Assembly (NCBI RefSeq): GCF_020536995.1
Contig: NC_068362.1
Location: 96,407,085-96,471,084, forward strand
From: Dreissena polymorpha
Lineage: Eukaryota > Mollusca > Bivalvia > Myida > Dreissenidae
Reading direction: 5' to 3'
DNA: 64,000 nt
This document shows, in pieces, positions 1-14,977 of this stretch. The position numbers and the translations under genes are program-made. Numbering within the stretch: position 1 is the stretch's first letter; the number at the start of each line of letters is the position of its first letter. A model generated the notes under the pieces. The model had not been told where the DNA came from. It searched no databases and saw nothing but the letters and a program-made list of their open reading frames with translations.

Positions 1-835
1 AATAGATAAGTTAAAGATTTTCCCCTCATCATGACACTTAAGTATTTCGATGTTTGTTTTCTTACCACATGAGTGTGATTCACCGATTGGTTTCACTCAT
101 TTCTTCACATAGAATTTGTTGTTGTTTTTTTCAACAGCAATAGTGCTTTATCATCATAAGGCGCTCAACGAAAGAACAATCCTTCTTCCCCTGACTATTT
201 ACTGACCGAGTACTGACCCTAAAACTTTGCACGTTGGACTTAAATGCGTAATTGTAACTGAGCTAAAATGTGTGTCTTTATATCGTATGAACATGCAGGG
301 GCTAGACCGGATTTCCATACATTCTATGCGCTGTACTCACTAATACCCAAAAGGACGCAGTGATGTGGCCAATGTTCTGAGGGATTTCTCTTAAACCAAC
401 AAATACATATTCGGAAATTATTCATTCGGGTCTGTTAGAGGGAAATTTCCATAGTATTTCATAATTGCCATTTGATGTGAAAGAAAACCCGGATAAAACA
501 GCCACGCCTATTAAGCAGATGAAAACCGTGCCAGAAAAGATACTGAAGAAGGAAATGTAGCCTTAATGCAGTCGTATTTGTTAAGTATTTAAATGGAGAT
601 AGGCCTTTGTTCTGTTTGCTAAGACTTAGTTCCTTTAGGCTTATCTCGGTGCCATGTACAGTAGAGAAAAGTTACTTCCGAGTTTTAAATACGTATTCAA
701 ATTATGTAGACCATGTTATCACATAATATACTGTTAATATAAAATAACTTGATTTTCTTAGAGGCAATTGTTCAGTTTGATGTAAAGCAATAACAACAAA
801 TACATAAAAGCTTTTTTAAATGCTATCTCCGAATT
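1..835. other. Intergenic, nothing recognised
   Basis: AT-rich sequence without a convincing open frame, RNA gene or repeat end. It lies downstream of the minus-strand glycine-rich gene and should contain its 3' UTR, but I see no canonical AATAAA on that strand close to the stop. Confidence 0.5.
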
Positions 836-2133
836 CTACTTCCCAACCATACCGCCAGGAAATGAAAATGAATTGCCAGAACCATTTTCTCCAAACCCGC
901 CGTCGTTGCTCGTACCTTGGCCCGCGGTCTGTCCTCCCCAGGGGTTCCCGGAAGTAGAATAACCTCCACTTGGTCCCCAAGGATTGGTGCCGTTCGCAAC
1001 CCCGAAACCGCCGCCACCAAAGTCACCACCAAACCCGTTTCCTGTTTGGTTTCCTGCTTGCCCGAAACCACTACCGGAACCAAAGCTGGATGCGCTATTG
1101 TCGGATCCCCCGTTTCCGCTTGGCGTGCCGAATGGATTGGGCCCATTACCCGTCGGAGCACCGAAGCCTCCTGAGCCATCTCCTCCAAAACTTCCGCCAA
1201 ACGGATTCGAATTTCCGGAGCTGTTACCTGGGGCGCCAAATCCTCCACTGCTTGGACCTCCAAAACTTCCGCCGAACGGGTTTGAACTTCCGGAGCTGTT
1301 ACCTGGATCTCCAAACCCACCACTGCTAGGACCCCCAAAACCTCCTCCTAATGGGTTTGAACCATTAGGAGCTCCGATGCCGCTACTGCCGCCGTTGTTT
1401 GCCCCTTGGGCTGCAGAGCCGCCGCCTGATGGGGAACCGAAACCTCCGTCGCCTCCACCGGAACCATTGCTTCCCCACCCCAAGGCGTCTTTTCCAGACG
1501 AACTACCGGAGCCGTTTCCTGGAGTTCCAAATCCACCGCTGCTAGGACCGCCAAAACTTCCGCCGAATGGATTTGAACTTCCGGAGCTGTTACCCGGATC
1601 ACCAAACCCACCACTGCTAGGGCCTCCAAAACCTCCTCCTGGTGGGTTTGAGCCATCAGGAGCTCCGAAGCCGCCACTGCCTCCGTTATTTCCCCCTAGG
1701 GCTGCAGAGCCGCCGCCTGATGGGGAACCGAAACCCCCGTCGCCTCCACCGGAACCATTGCTTCCCCACCCCAAGGCGTTTGCCCCAGACGTACTGCTGT
1801 CCTGCCTTACCGCGCGACTGTCTAAAACAAACAAGAACATTGAAATTATTAATTAGACACGTTGACCAAAGCCCTAATGGGGTGTTCATGTAGATGTGCC
1901 CGTTTTGTCGCGGTGGTTGATTGATAGTGTTTCTGGTGAACTTTGTTTTGCTATTATTTAAAATGATAGTTGCTGCGATTGCGATATTTATAATTATGAA
2001 AAAGATAGTGATGATGTGGGCGATTATGCTGATGATGGTGCTGATGATAATGATCAATTATTTAAAAAAATAATTTACCAGCAATGGAGAAAAGCACTGC
2101 AATTCCAAAGGAGCATAACAGTTTGCGAGACAT
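836..2133 (-). CDS. Secreted glycine-rich FG-repeat protein, two exons
   Basis: The coding exons are complement 2079-2133 and complement 836-1821, joined by an intron with a GTAAAT donor and a pyrimidine-rich TTTTAG acceptor. The junction is phase 1 (G|AC = Asp) and gives 346 residues. Exon 1 encodes only a signal peptide, MSRKLLCSFGIAVLFSIA, with a likely cut before DSRAVRQ, so the protein should be secreted. The mature part is almost entirely Gly, Ser, Asn, Pro and Phe, with repeated GGFG, NPFGGSFGG and GFGDPGNSSG motifs. A 97-residue block starting ALGWGSNGSG near residue 34 is repeated from about residue 131. Only one Trp-rich stretch (NPWGPSGG, GNPWGG) breaks the pattern near the C terminus. 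There are no Cys residues after the signal peptide. Low-complexity secreted proteins of this kind occur in molluscan shell matrix, byssus and mucus; which applies here is not visible. The NPFG/GFG motifs resemble nucleoporin FG repeats, but the signal peptide argues against that role. Confidence 0.82.
1196..1777 (-). repeat. 291-bp tandem duplication inside the glycine-rich gene
   Basis: Two adjacent in-frame copies (1487-1777 and 1196-1486) encode the 97-residue block that starts ALGWGSNGSG. They are nearly identical at DNA level, which indicates recent unequal crossing-over or ongoing homogenisation. Shorter units of about 27 residues (GGFGGPSSGGFG and relatives) are nested within. Confidence 0.8.
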
Positions 2134-2285
2134 GTTGGCAATCTAAAAACAGAGTCACTTATGTTCCATAACGTTCCGTCTGTCGGTCTTATCACATGAT
2201 TTAGAGATATAACAAGTTGTGTACATGAACGTTGTCAATTTAGGCATGCTTGTGTGGCAGGTGAAAGTCGCCCCAAACGTATTAA

Positions 2286-2507
2286 CCCATTTATGCCTAG
2301 TGGACTCTCCCATCCTTCTAAATTGAATCAATTTATTTCCAAAATTAGGGATGTCTAGTATATTTATTTCTATATTTAGAATATTTCTTACAGAAATTCC
2401 TTTAAGCAAACAGCGCGGACCCTGATGAAACGCCGCATCATGCGGCGTCTCATCTGGGTCTACGCTGTGTGCCAAGGCCTTTTTTCTAGACGCTAGGCAT
2501 AAATGGG
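2286..2507. mobile_element. piggyBac-like MITE, copy 1
   Basis: The 222-bp element begins CCCATTTATGCCTAG and ends with the inverted form CTAGGCATAAATGGG. It is flanked on both sides by TTAA (2282-2285 and 2508-2511). TTAA target duplication and CCC...GGG ends are the signature of piggyBac-type insertion. It has no coding capacity. The interior holds a short GCCGCATCATGCGGC palindrome that the second copy lacks. Confidence 0.75.
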
Positions 2508-2511
2508 TTAA

Positions 2512-3655
2512 ATCTAGAACGAATTTCACAATCTGACAATTGGTGAATTCCGTTCACGTCATCTGAATCTTCGCCTTTCAATAAAATAATCTGGAAAGCC
2601 AAAACACGAAATAGCGAAGTTATAATAGACTGTATACTACACATTTGGTTAATATGCACATTTTAGTACAATATGTGTCACATCAGTTTCGTTGGTGGAT
2701 TTCTACTGACACGTCAAAATATCAAAATCGGGTAACATGTGAGCTTATCTTCTATGTTATATTTTCTGGTGAAAATGCTATCAAGAGAGTGTTACACAAA
2801 GCCATATTTCCCAACAAAATCCGTTTCATGTAAACAGGCGCAAGCCATTTGAAAAAAAAACAATAACAGAACAAGACAATAATGAAGATCTTGGTACCCC
2901 CGGTTGACGGACCTGCGTGTGATATAATTGCTTATCGTTCTATCACTGCCACACACTACCACCATTGGCATTCGTTATATGTTAATTAATGAAGACAGTA
3001 AACATATTTATTTATATTTGGTCGTATTTGTCTTAATCAGCTGTTCACCTTTAATGACCTCATTCACTTTTAATGACCTTATAAATGTTGCACGAGTGCC
3101 TGACTATTATTTACTCTACTTGGTAAATAAACACAGGAACGGTATACATAATAATAATAAAATTATATTATCGAATATCGACATAAAATCGTCGCGGAAT
3201 CTTATAAACCTTACAAATAGTGTATGTATAAATCTTCATAAATCTTAAAGATTTAATAAATAATTGACTTACGGCGGATAAAAAAAATGAACGCATGATA
3301 CACGTTGCGCAATAACACGTTTTTAATTAATTTACATGCAATTATATAATTAAACTTGTATATTTCGAACTTGCTTGCCGAATATCGTTTCTAAGATATT
3401 TGTTTGTTTATCGTAAAGGCTGTTTTCTTATTAACGTCATTTACCGTTAGTAGTTTACAACGTCAACAACAAAAACTACAACATGCGTGAGTCTTTATTT
3501 TTTGCTTTGGTTTGTTTAAAAACAACCTATACTACAACCAGTGACCTAAAAATGTAAAAATGAGTCATTGCTTGAACCGATTAGTCGTTGCTGACATTCG
3601 TTATAAAATGTAACCGATTCAGCGAGTTACTTTTCAAATAAAATAAAATAACAAC
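2512..3655. other. Intergenic, nothing recognised
   Basis: AT-rich sequence upstream of the glycine-rich gene, with only short open frames without coding character. I see no RNA gene. Confidence 0.45.
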
Positions 3656-4075
3656 TTAAAGCGGGTATATACGATCTTGTCAAATATTTATTAATTAATA
3701 TAAAATGTGTAAAAAAAACTTATTATACATATATTTCAATATAAACTAAAATAAAAGTTTAGAAGAACATGTATATCATGCATGTACGATGTGAATCTAA
3801 ATTTAGTTTAACGGTTCATTTGAAATTCCTGCAGCGATATCGATTCACACGACACACGAACACTTACTAAAAAGACGAATGCATCGGTTATTGTAGGAAA
3901 ATAATTACGAATTATCTTCGTCACAATCGGCTCGGGGCGCTAATTTGTATTTGCTGTATTTTATGAAATTCGTCTTAAATGTATCATTTTTCTTGCATAT
4001 TGTGTGTTATTATAACATATTTGTATCAATATTTTACAATTCAGCACATATAAAAATCGTATATACCCGCTTTAA
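3656..4075. mobile_element. Non-autonomous element with 20-bp perfect terminal inverted repeats
   Basis: The left end TTAAAGCGGGTATATACGAT (3656-3675) is matched exactly by its reverse complement at 4056-4075. If the outermost TTAA is target sequence, the true inverted repeat is 16 bp (AGCGGGTATATACGAT) with TTAA duplication. The 420-bp interior is AT-rich and non-coding. A stretch around 3775-3865 (CATGCATGTACGATGTGA...) recurs in diverged form at 58335-58430, which suggests a second, degraded family member in TCERG1 intron 2. Confidence 0.68.
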
Positions 4076-6147
4076 TAAAGTACTTTTCCTTTTGAAGTCG
4101 TTAGTTTTTTTGCAAACACCTTTATTCCACCCAAAACTCGCTAGTTTGTTCGCGGTCAATTAAACACAAAAAATTTCTAATTAGCACCAAAGCATGCTAG
4201 CAATTGCCGTCATATTGATTGGGATATTATCGCCGTATAAGATTAATGGATGTTGGCGGTCGATTAAAGACCAAACAACGTAATTAAGGTACAGACTGTG
4301 GATGAATAATAATTAGAAAATAATTAGTTTGTGATAGTTGCGATATCGCATTAATTACTTGTGAGACATCTCAACCGAGCAGCATTTCGTTTTGAGAAAC
4401 TAAGAAGAGATAGTAATTCTCAACGTCTATGGATTGTGAAATATAAATCCTAAGACAGTCTGCAAGTATAGACATTGTAAAAGTATACGTAAATGCTGTA
4501 AAGTGGCCTGAAAACGGATATTCAAAGATTATAAGCAGAGGTAAGAACATTATTTTAAAATCACCAATCTGCATTGGTACTAAATAATACATATTTTGTA
4601 AATCGAAAGTATGTATAAACAATTACACATTTAGTGATCTTTTCACATTTTTCTTCTTTTCTTTTTTACAATTATAGTTAAGGGAAATTAAGTTCTACAA
4701 ATAACACCGATAACTACTAAGGACATCAGAGAAGATCAACAAATTAATGCATTTTTTATTTATGATCTTTCATATTGCTGAACAACAGTAGGTGTCGTTT
4801 AAAATGACAATAATTCAGGCATTCAAATATTAAGAACATTTTTATGTTCGTGCGTTTTACCGATAACTGCTTTTTATAGAAACATATGTGACAATCCCAG
4901 CAATCGTGGCATATGGTGATAAAATCACACACGTTTAGAAACAACGGAAACAAATAACGCTACACGTGTCAAAAGCAGCAATTTCGCGTGCTGACACTTC
5001 GGAGTACGGGAAATAGCGGTGTGAAATGACACGCGTGATTTGAATAATACTTACACTTCTTTTGGCAACATGTTTACTCGCTAACAAGATAGTAGATATT
5101 CCATACACCACAAACGTCAGTCAATATTCTATTTCTAACGTAAAGCCTACTAATTTACACACAAAGATTTATTTTGAACTGGGATATCTGCGTGGCTGTT
5201 TCTTTAACGAAAGTCAGGTTGTTTCAGCGTTTAAAGACAAGTAAGTCCGGCCTTTGGTGGTAACTTAATTTAGTCACGTGTATTTCATGTTACTTTTTCA
5301 TATTTGATTCTATATTATGGATTTAATTTTGTTCCTATTGTCATTATGACGTTTACGTTATTTATGAAAATTGCTCGTCATAAAGACTAATTACTAGATT
5401 CCGATTGATAAATATGCATATGGAATGCATTTGAGTCGTAAATAGCTACGCAGGTTTCTTTATCATACAGATCGAAATCACGTCGATAAAAAGATACTAT
5501 TTGAGATAAGCGGTCGCAACCCACTAGTGGTGTTGTAAACCTGTTGACAAGCAAAACACTAACACGATCTATTAAAATATTTTGATTTTATCAAAATATA
5601 TAATTAGTTGTCAGCTAGTACATAAATACAAAGGATGAATGGATTTATTGACTTGAATTTATCTAAATGTATTTGTTGTTGACAGCATAAATTAATACAA
5701 ATGTTTTGATGAAATTTACTGTCTTGATGATTTCGGTTGATAAATGTTATATTCAATCTAACGATTGCAAGGTATATAAACACTTGTTATGTTCAAACTT
5801 AACATATTTCAAGGCGTGCATGTTAAGACTTGACTTCACCCGTCTGATAAAGGTAACAATGCTGTTTTTCAATCTTAATTTGTACGTATATTATATCCAC
5901 GCACGTGTTATTGTATTGATTTTGTTGTTTAAATACATTCATTACAATAAACGGCAGGTCCATATATAATTTCTATGTTAGACATGTGGTTAAATTGCTG
6001 TAGGGCAATTCTATAGAAAAAAATACTATTGACAGAAGAAAAAAGCGTCACATGTTTAGTGTTTTGGAACATCCTGTCGCGTCAATTAAGCAGCAATATA
6101 GTATGTTTAACTTCTTAAGCTAAACATAATCTTCATTCAATTTTCAG
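4076..6147. other. Intergenic / upstream region of the zinc-finger gene
   Basis: AT-rich. The one point of note is a 60-codon open stretch ending with a good donor, ACAA|GTAAGT, at 5240/5241. Joined to the acceptor at 6148 in its own frame it meets a stop at once, so if it is an exon of the zinc-finger gene it is 5' UTR. Nothing else is recognisable. Confidence 0.35.
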
Positions 6148-6219
6148 GCGTTGACGACAGAGGTTTCAGCGATTATCTACGGTCACACGGTATACCACAC
6201 CACTCTTCGCGTCATTAAC

Positions 6220-9868
<3,649 letters not shown>

Positions 9869-10221
9869 AATTGGTGGTGTATTACCGATAGGATGAATCG
9901 CATGCGAGGTTAAACTGTTTCGGTCCACTTTAGAACAACTAGAATGCATTGATTTATCTGAACAATTTTAACTTTCAGGTGTCTTCTTGCAAATAGTAAC
10001 TAATATAATTTAGTGCTGTAGGAGTAGTACTACACCGCGGACGTGTTGAAATGAGTTAGTTGCTGTATTTGTAGATATATGTGACTTTGCCCATATAACT
10101 TACATTTTTGTTCTGTTTTGTATAACCATGATTGACTTCAATTCTTTTGTGTGTGTGAATCTCGCATCTCAGATGTGTGTTCAGTATTAAAACTAAGTTT
10201 TATATTGCGATGTTGTTTGTA

Positions 10222-10227
10222 AATAAA
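10222..10227 (+). promoter_or_regulatory. Polyadenylation signal of the zinc-finger gene
   Basis: Canonical AATAAA about 355 bp after the TAG stop, followed by TG- and T-rich sequence (TGTTTTTATTTATG). This implies a short 3' UTR. Confidence 0.6.
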
Positions 10228-11517
10228 ATGCATAAACTGTTTTTATTTATGATATTTTGTTTGTGTACGTTGAAATATTTAAAATAAAACATAAAACGGG
10301 AACTAATATCTTCACAGTATTATATGATTTTATGTGGCTAGAGTTGAGGGTTAAACTCGTAAACATATACATATATGACTTCTTTAATATGAAAACAATC
10401 AGTGTACATTACTGTTTGCTTTGCTCATATTATTTTCACTTCAAACCGGAAACGAAACCATTATTTCTTAGTAATGAAACAGTTGTGAAAATAAACTAAA
10501 AGTAGTGATGCGATGAATAATGCAAGGCGGTGTTAAAGCGGCACGTAGCAGCCAACACACAAAAAAAACTTTTTGTAAAAGGTTTACGTTTATGCGGTAA
10601 AGCGTAACAACAAAAGCAGTCGTTTGTGCCATTATTGTACCATTTTAATGCATAAAATTAACTTAGATTACAAATTCTAATACATATTAAATATATTTGC
10701 ATATGCCAGAGTTTGACGATCGGCCCTAACCATAAGGGAATTGGTAGTATTGAAACATGTAAGGGTCATATAGCTATGTGAAACTTTTTCCGAATGGAAT
10801 GGACGCAATGAAGATTGTGCGTCATGTAATGTGTGTACTCGTAAATTAAGGAGAACGGTGTGTGTAAAATACATAGACAAACGATGCGATAATCTTGCCA
10901 CATTTACTTTCACCATAATAATGATAATTATTATTTGTATGTATACATAGTCCATATGACGTCGACATTTTCAGATGACACATATTTCTATGAAAGCATT
11001 TATTTTAAATGCACGTGTGTTCTCTTTTAGTTGCATAGTCAATCGTTTGATTTCTATTTTGTCATGAAAATTCATAAAACGATAAATAATAATAATTTTT
11101 TTACATATTTGTTTGAGGGATACTCAAATGTATGTATTCAGCGATAACCAGCCATTTGTATCGATTCTATACGAAAGTTAATAATTCGGTGCCGACGTAA
11201 TCCACACGGCTAGACTCCTCTGATTTGGGATTATCTTTAATCATTATATTTGCGCTATTTAAATGTGATCTGTCACACCGAGGTGTGATAGAGTATTGCC
11301 AATGCTTATTTAAGGAATTACACAGGCACGTTATAGACTCGAGCTCAGCAGGTAATCTAAACAATCCGCGCTGGAATATCATTATTTTCAAACATTGTAA
11401 TCTAATTAGAATTAAGTAATTAGGAACTAGACTTTGTGTTTATATTTCAACGATGATGTCTTGTGAAAGGAATTAAAAAAAGATATAATATCCTACATAT
11501 AGTCTTCTTAACCCATT
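10228..11517. other. Intergenic, nothing recognised
   Basis: AT-rich spacer between the zinc-finger gene and the second piggyBac-like MITE. The open frames here lack coding character. Confidence 0.45.
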
Positions 11518-11521
11518 TATG

Positions 11522-11704
11522 CCTAGTGGACTCTCCCATCTTTCTAAATTGGATTAATTTATTTCCAAAATTAGGGATGTCTAGTATATTTATTTCTATA
11601 TTTAGAATATTTCTTACAGATATTCCTTTAAGCAAACAGCGCCGACCATCTGGGTCTACGCTGTTTGCCAATGTCTTTTTTTCTAGACGCTAGGCATAAA
11701 TGTG
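11522..11704. mobile_element. piggyBac-like MITE, copy 2
   Basis: Same family and orientation as the element at 2286-2507, again flanked by TTAA (11518-11521 and 11705-11708). It is about 39 bp shorter, mainly through loss of the internal GCCGCATCATGCGGC palindrome region. One terminal base differs (AAATGTG instead of AAATGGG). Confidence 0.75.
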
Positions 11705-11708
11705 TTAA

Positions 11709-12591
11709 AAACCACATAGAAAAAATTTCTAATTGTAAGCCTTGTGTTTCCATATTTTCATTTCAATATGTTATAGATTGCAATCAAACCGGGATTTTCA
11801 ATCCTTGATTGAATATCAATGATTAAAAAAATAACACAATTGATTAAACTTAAAAATAAACCTTTATAACTTTGGTATAGCATAAATACAATTTGGTTTT
11901 CTTCGCTCACTGCATGAAAAAGAACGATGAAGTTTCGAACCTCGAAGACAGACAACCGTTATTAAAATATTGTATAGTTAAAAATAAAAAAGTAAAGTTT
12001 AATCAGGCTGATGTGATTGATGTCTTAACACATACACACATACATTTTTCAGCGTTTTATTACATACAAAAATATAGTAAGCAACGTTATACCAAATGCA
12101 TTTCATTTTATGCGAATATAAGTCGTTTATTATAAAATTTAGATGAAAATCACATGTACATGGTTTTCGAAATATTTGAGTATTTATCAGCTCATACCGT
12201 GCAAACATTATTATCTGAATGTAATAATCTCAAAAGTATGTCGAATACATGGGCGTTGCCTTTGTAAGAAATGTAATATAAAAAAATAGAAGATAACCGT
12301 GGTAAATATGCATGCATGCATGTATGAAATTTAGCTGACGTTCCTGGCAACGGAAATTATATTGAAGATGCACAAATTGCACGAATGGTAATTAGCATTC
12401 GCATTTCAATTTACCTGAGCATTTTTCGAATGTGAAAATTGTTATTGGGCAATTGATAACACAATTGAAAAAAAGAACAACATATGTCCCGTTTGTTGTA
12501 TCATATGAAAACGTTCCTGATGATATTCAGATGTATTAACACAAAAATAAACAAAAATTTAATTGGTGCAAAAAAATCAAAACAGGAATGA
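11709..12591. other. Intergenic, nothing recognised
   Basis: AT-rich. It should include the 3' UTR of the minus-strand 386-residue gene; an ATTAAA variant lies on that strand near 12560. Confidence 0.4.
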
Positions 12592-13752
12592 TCATCCACA
12601 TACAGACAGGAAATATTCAAAATCCGAAATGCTTTCACCATAATGCAGCCAGTCCCAAATGCCTTGGTTCTTTTCGTTGGAAAGAAATTCCGATTTAAAC
12701 ATGTCCGGTATAATTTGCTTCGGGGGTTTAGTTGCCTTTAATTGCTCATACGATTCGAATTCGTCCGCTGAAAACCGAATTTCTTTTCTAACGTTTTCAT
12801 CAGATGTATTCTGTTCGATAACAATTCTTTTAAATGGTACTATGCTTTTACGACTCTGGGATCTTTCAAGCACAACTTTATGGTTGCCATCTTTATTACG
12901 CTGACGAATCTCCTCTGAAGGTTGCCCAGCTTGTTCCTGTGTTTCAGGCTTGACTGGCGTCTCTTCTTCCTGCTTTGCACTGGCGTCCATGTCATCACTG
13001 TCCTTGTCGTCATCCGGCGTTTCAGCTTTATTTGCAGTGCCGTCGTTGTCCTGCTCAGCCAAATACTGACGCGAGATTCTCTCCAATTTCTTGCGAATCT
13101 TCTGACCTTTCAGATGAGGCGAGTTCTTTATTGGCAGATACAGGCTCGAGCGAGTTTGTATTTTACCGTCGTCAGGAATGGTCCTTGCTCGACCCCCTAC
13201 CGGGGCGGAATGAGCATAAATCTTTCTAGCGTTTTCGGATTCGGTGTTAAGCGTGATGGGGATATTTTTCATCTGATCAACCGTCCACCGCGTGTCAACC
13301 ACGTTTGTTCTAAAATGTATTTTGGCACTTTTAATGATGCGGGTATCGTCGTATCGCGTCCCTTCGGTGGCGTACGGTTCCTGGAACATGGCACGCAAGT
13401 CAGTTCTGTACTTATTGTCAATGGAGTTCCGACCTTTGTCAACCGGGAGGATGTAGGTGATCCCTTGACTAACCCGCTGTCGACACACTGCATCTTTCAT
13501 ATCGACGATAGGAGGTAAATCCGGCCATTCGTACTCGAGTAGTTCGATGTGATATTCACCTTCATTAGAGGCGACAGTGTTGGGCGTCACCGGCGTTGTT
13601 GACGGGCGATCCTGCTTTTCCGATTTTCTAAAACCGGAAGCGGAAATACTCCGCCCGACAATTTCTTCTCTATGGCGCACGGCGGCAGAAACATAGCTGC
13701 GCTGGTTCCTGGGTCGCGCCAGTCGCAGTTCCGGTCCGATATCGTGAGGCAT
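12592..13752 (-). CDS. Uncharacterised 386-residue protein
   Basis: One continuous open frame with normal codon use and composition, unlike the low-complexity frames nearby. I do not recognise the family. From the N terminus there is an Arg-rich segment (about 1-50), then a hydrophobic/aromatic part with YHIELLEYEWPDLPP (about 67-81). A central region follows with RTNVVDTRWTVDQMKNIP (about 147-164). Next is a very acidic Glu/Asp/Lys-rich, probably disordered stretch (about 235-285), and then an RSQSRKSIVPFKRIVI basic patch. The C terminus is compact and aromatic, IWDWLHYGESISDFEYFLSVCG, and looks like a conserved motif. No signal peptide or membrane segment is visible. On the coding strand an acceptor-like TCGTTTAG lies just before the ATG, so a 5' UTR exon may lie further right. 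The coding part is intronless. Confidence 0.7.
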   Translation of the reverse strand: MPHDIGPELRLARPRNQRSYVSAAVRHREEIVGRSISASGFRKSEKQDRPSTTPVTPNTVASNEGEYHIELLEYEWPDLPPIVDMKDAVCRQRVSQGITYILPVDKGRNSIDNKYRTDLRAMFQEPYATEGTRYDDTRIIKSAKIHFRTNVVDTRWTVDQMKNIPITLNTESENARKIYAHSAPVGGRARTIPDDGKIQTRSSLYLPIKNSPHLKGQKIRKKLERISRQYLAEQDNDGTANKAETPDDDKDSDDMDASAKQEEETPVKPETQEQAGQPSEEIRQRNKDGNHKVVLERSQSRKSIVPFKRIVIEQNTSDENVRKEIRFSADEFESYEQLKATKPPKQIIPDMFKSEFLSNEKNQGIWDWLHYGESISDFEYFLSVCG

Positions 13753-14356
13753 CCTAAACGACCCCGTGACTGTAGTTTATCTGTGAAGGATGTAGAACAA
13801 ATAAGTCAAAAGTTCGAACAATAATAATGCACTAGTCGAACAATTGCTTTTTGTGTTGTTGTAAATGAGTTTGTTATTAATCGTATCCAAACACAATAAA
13901 TACACATTTGTAAAAACGTACATGTATGTTTATGTTCTTAAGATTGAACAAGACCAAAATAATCAATTTTTCAATTGTTACTGATACGACGATTGCTAAA
14001 CATCAATATTTGAAATAAAATCAGCATTGTAAACATTAATACAATAACATCCACATGAACCTATCGATAAACATTTGTCGCGAACCATTAAATATCTATC
14101 ATTTTTGTTAGCTTTGTTAGAGGTTTTAATCATCACCGCAGCTAATCAAATATCTCCGATCACAAATCACTGGTGAGCAGTTCAAATATATGGCAGTTTA
14201 TGCTGGCTTTATTCCTAATACCCAATTTATATTCGGTGTGATTTTCTTCAAAGTTGTTTGATCAAAAGACTAACGGTATAATTTAAAAGCCTAAGTGTTG
14301 AATATAAAATATTAACTACTCTATGTATTGGATCTCCAGAGGGAGGAAATTATTAA
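13753..14356. other. Intergenic / upstream of the 386-residue gene
   Basis: AT-rich. It presumably contains the promoter or an upstream UTR exon of the minus-strand gene, but I cannot place either. Confidence 0.4.
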
Positions 14357-14685
14357 AACTTCACACATTTACTCTTTTATTAAATATTTCGGCCAAATAT
14401 ATATGTGTATATATATGTGTGTATATGCGTATATGTGGGTATATGTGTATAATATCTATATAATAATATATACACAGCGTATAACACATAATATGTAGCG
14501 ACTTCCGAATATTGGCGCGTAACGTCACGTTCACGTCGGGTAACGTTACGTCATTTGTTTGTATTTTTGTATTTACTTCCGTAATGATCGACAGAAGAAA
14601 ACGCTATGTAAAGTTGTCATAATAATCGTTTACTGAAGAAGGCCTTTGGCCGAAATATTTAATAAAAGAGTAAATGTGTGAAGTT
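14357..14685. mobile_element. Short element with 41-bp perfect inverted ends and a hammerhead-like motif
   Basis: Positions 14357-14397 are the exact reverse complement of 14645-14685. TAAA flanks both ends and may be the target duplication. The interior contains a TA/GT-rich run (about 14400-14450). At the right end lies CTGAAGA (14633-14639), a 5-bp GGCC-type stem, then GAAA (14652-14655). Motifs of this form occur at the termini of Penelope-like and other ribozyme-carrying retroelements. No coding sequence. Confidence 0.65.
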
Positions 14686-14763
14686 AAAATATTAAGGTGC
14701 TATTAATAAAGTAGTAATGCTGTAATGGGTATAAGTAGTGTAGAATTATTAGAAGTCTAAGTA

Positions 14764-14847
14764 TCAGTAGTGGTGGTTGTTGTAGAAGTAGATGTAGTAG
14801 TGGAAGTAGAAGTAGTAGTAGTAGTAGAAGTAGTAGTAGTAGTAGTA

Positions 14848-14890
<43 letters not shown>

Positions 14891-14945
14891 AAGTAGTAGT
14901 AGTAGTAATAGTATAGTCGTATATAGTAGTAGTAGTAGTAGTAGT

Positions 14946-14977
<32 letters not shown>

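Noticed and set aside
836-1821. Nucleoporin FG-repeat interpretation of the glycine-rich protein
   Set aside because: The spliced product begins with a clear signal peptide, and no nucleoporin domain is visible.
984-1856. Pro-rich plus-strand frame over the glycine-rich gene
   Set aside because: Antisense shadow of Gly/Phe/Pro codons. The minus strand has a signal peptide exon with matching splice phase.
5062-5240. Coding exon upstream of the zinc-finger gene
   Set aside because: It has a good GTAAGT donor, but joining it in frame to 6148 gives an immediate stop; kept only as a possible 5' UTR exon.
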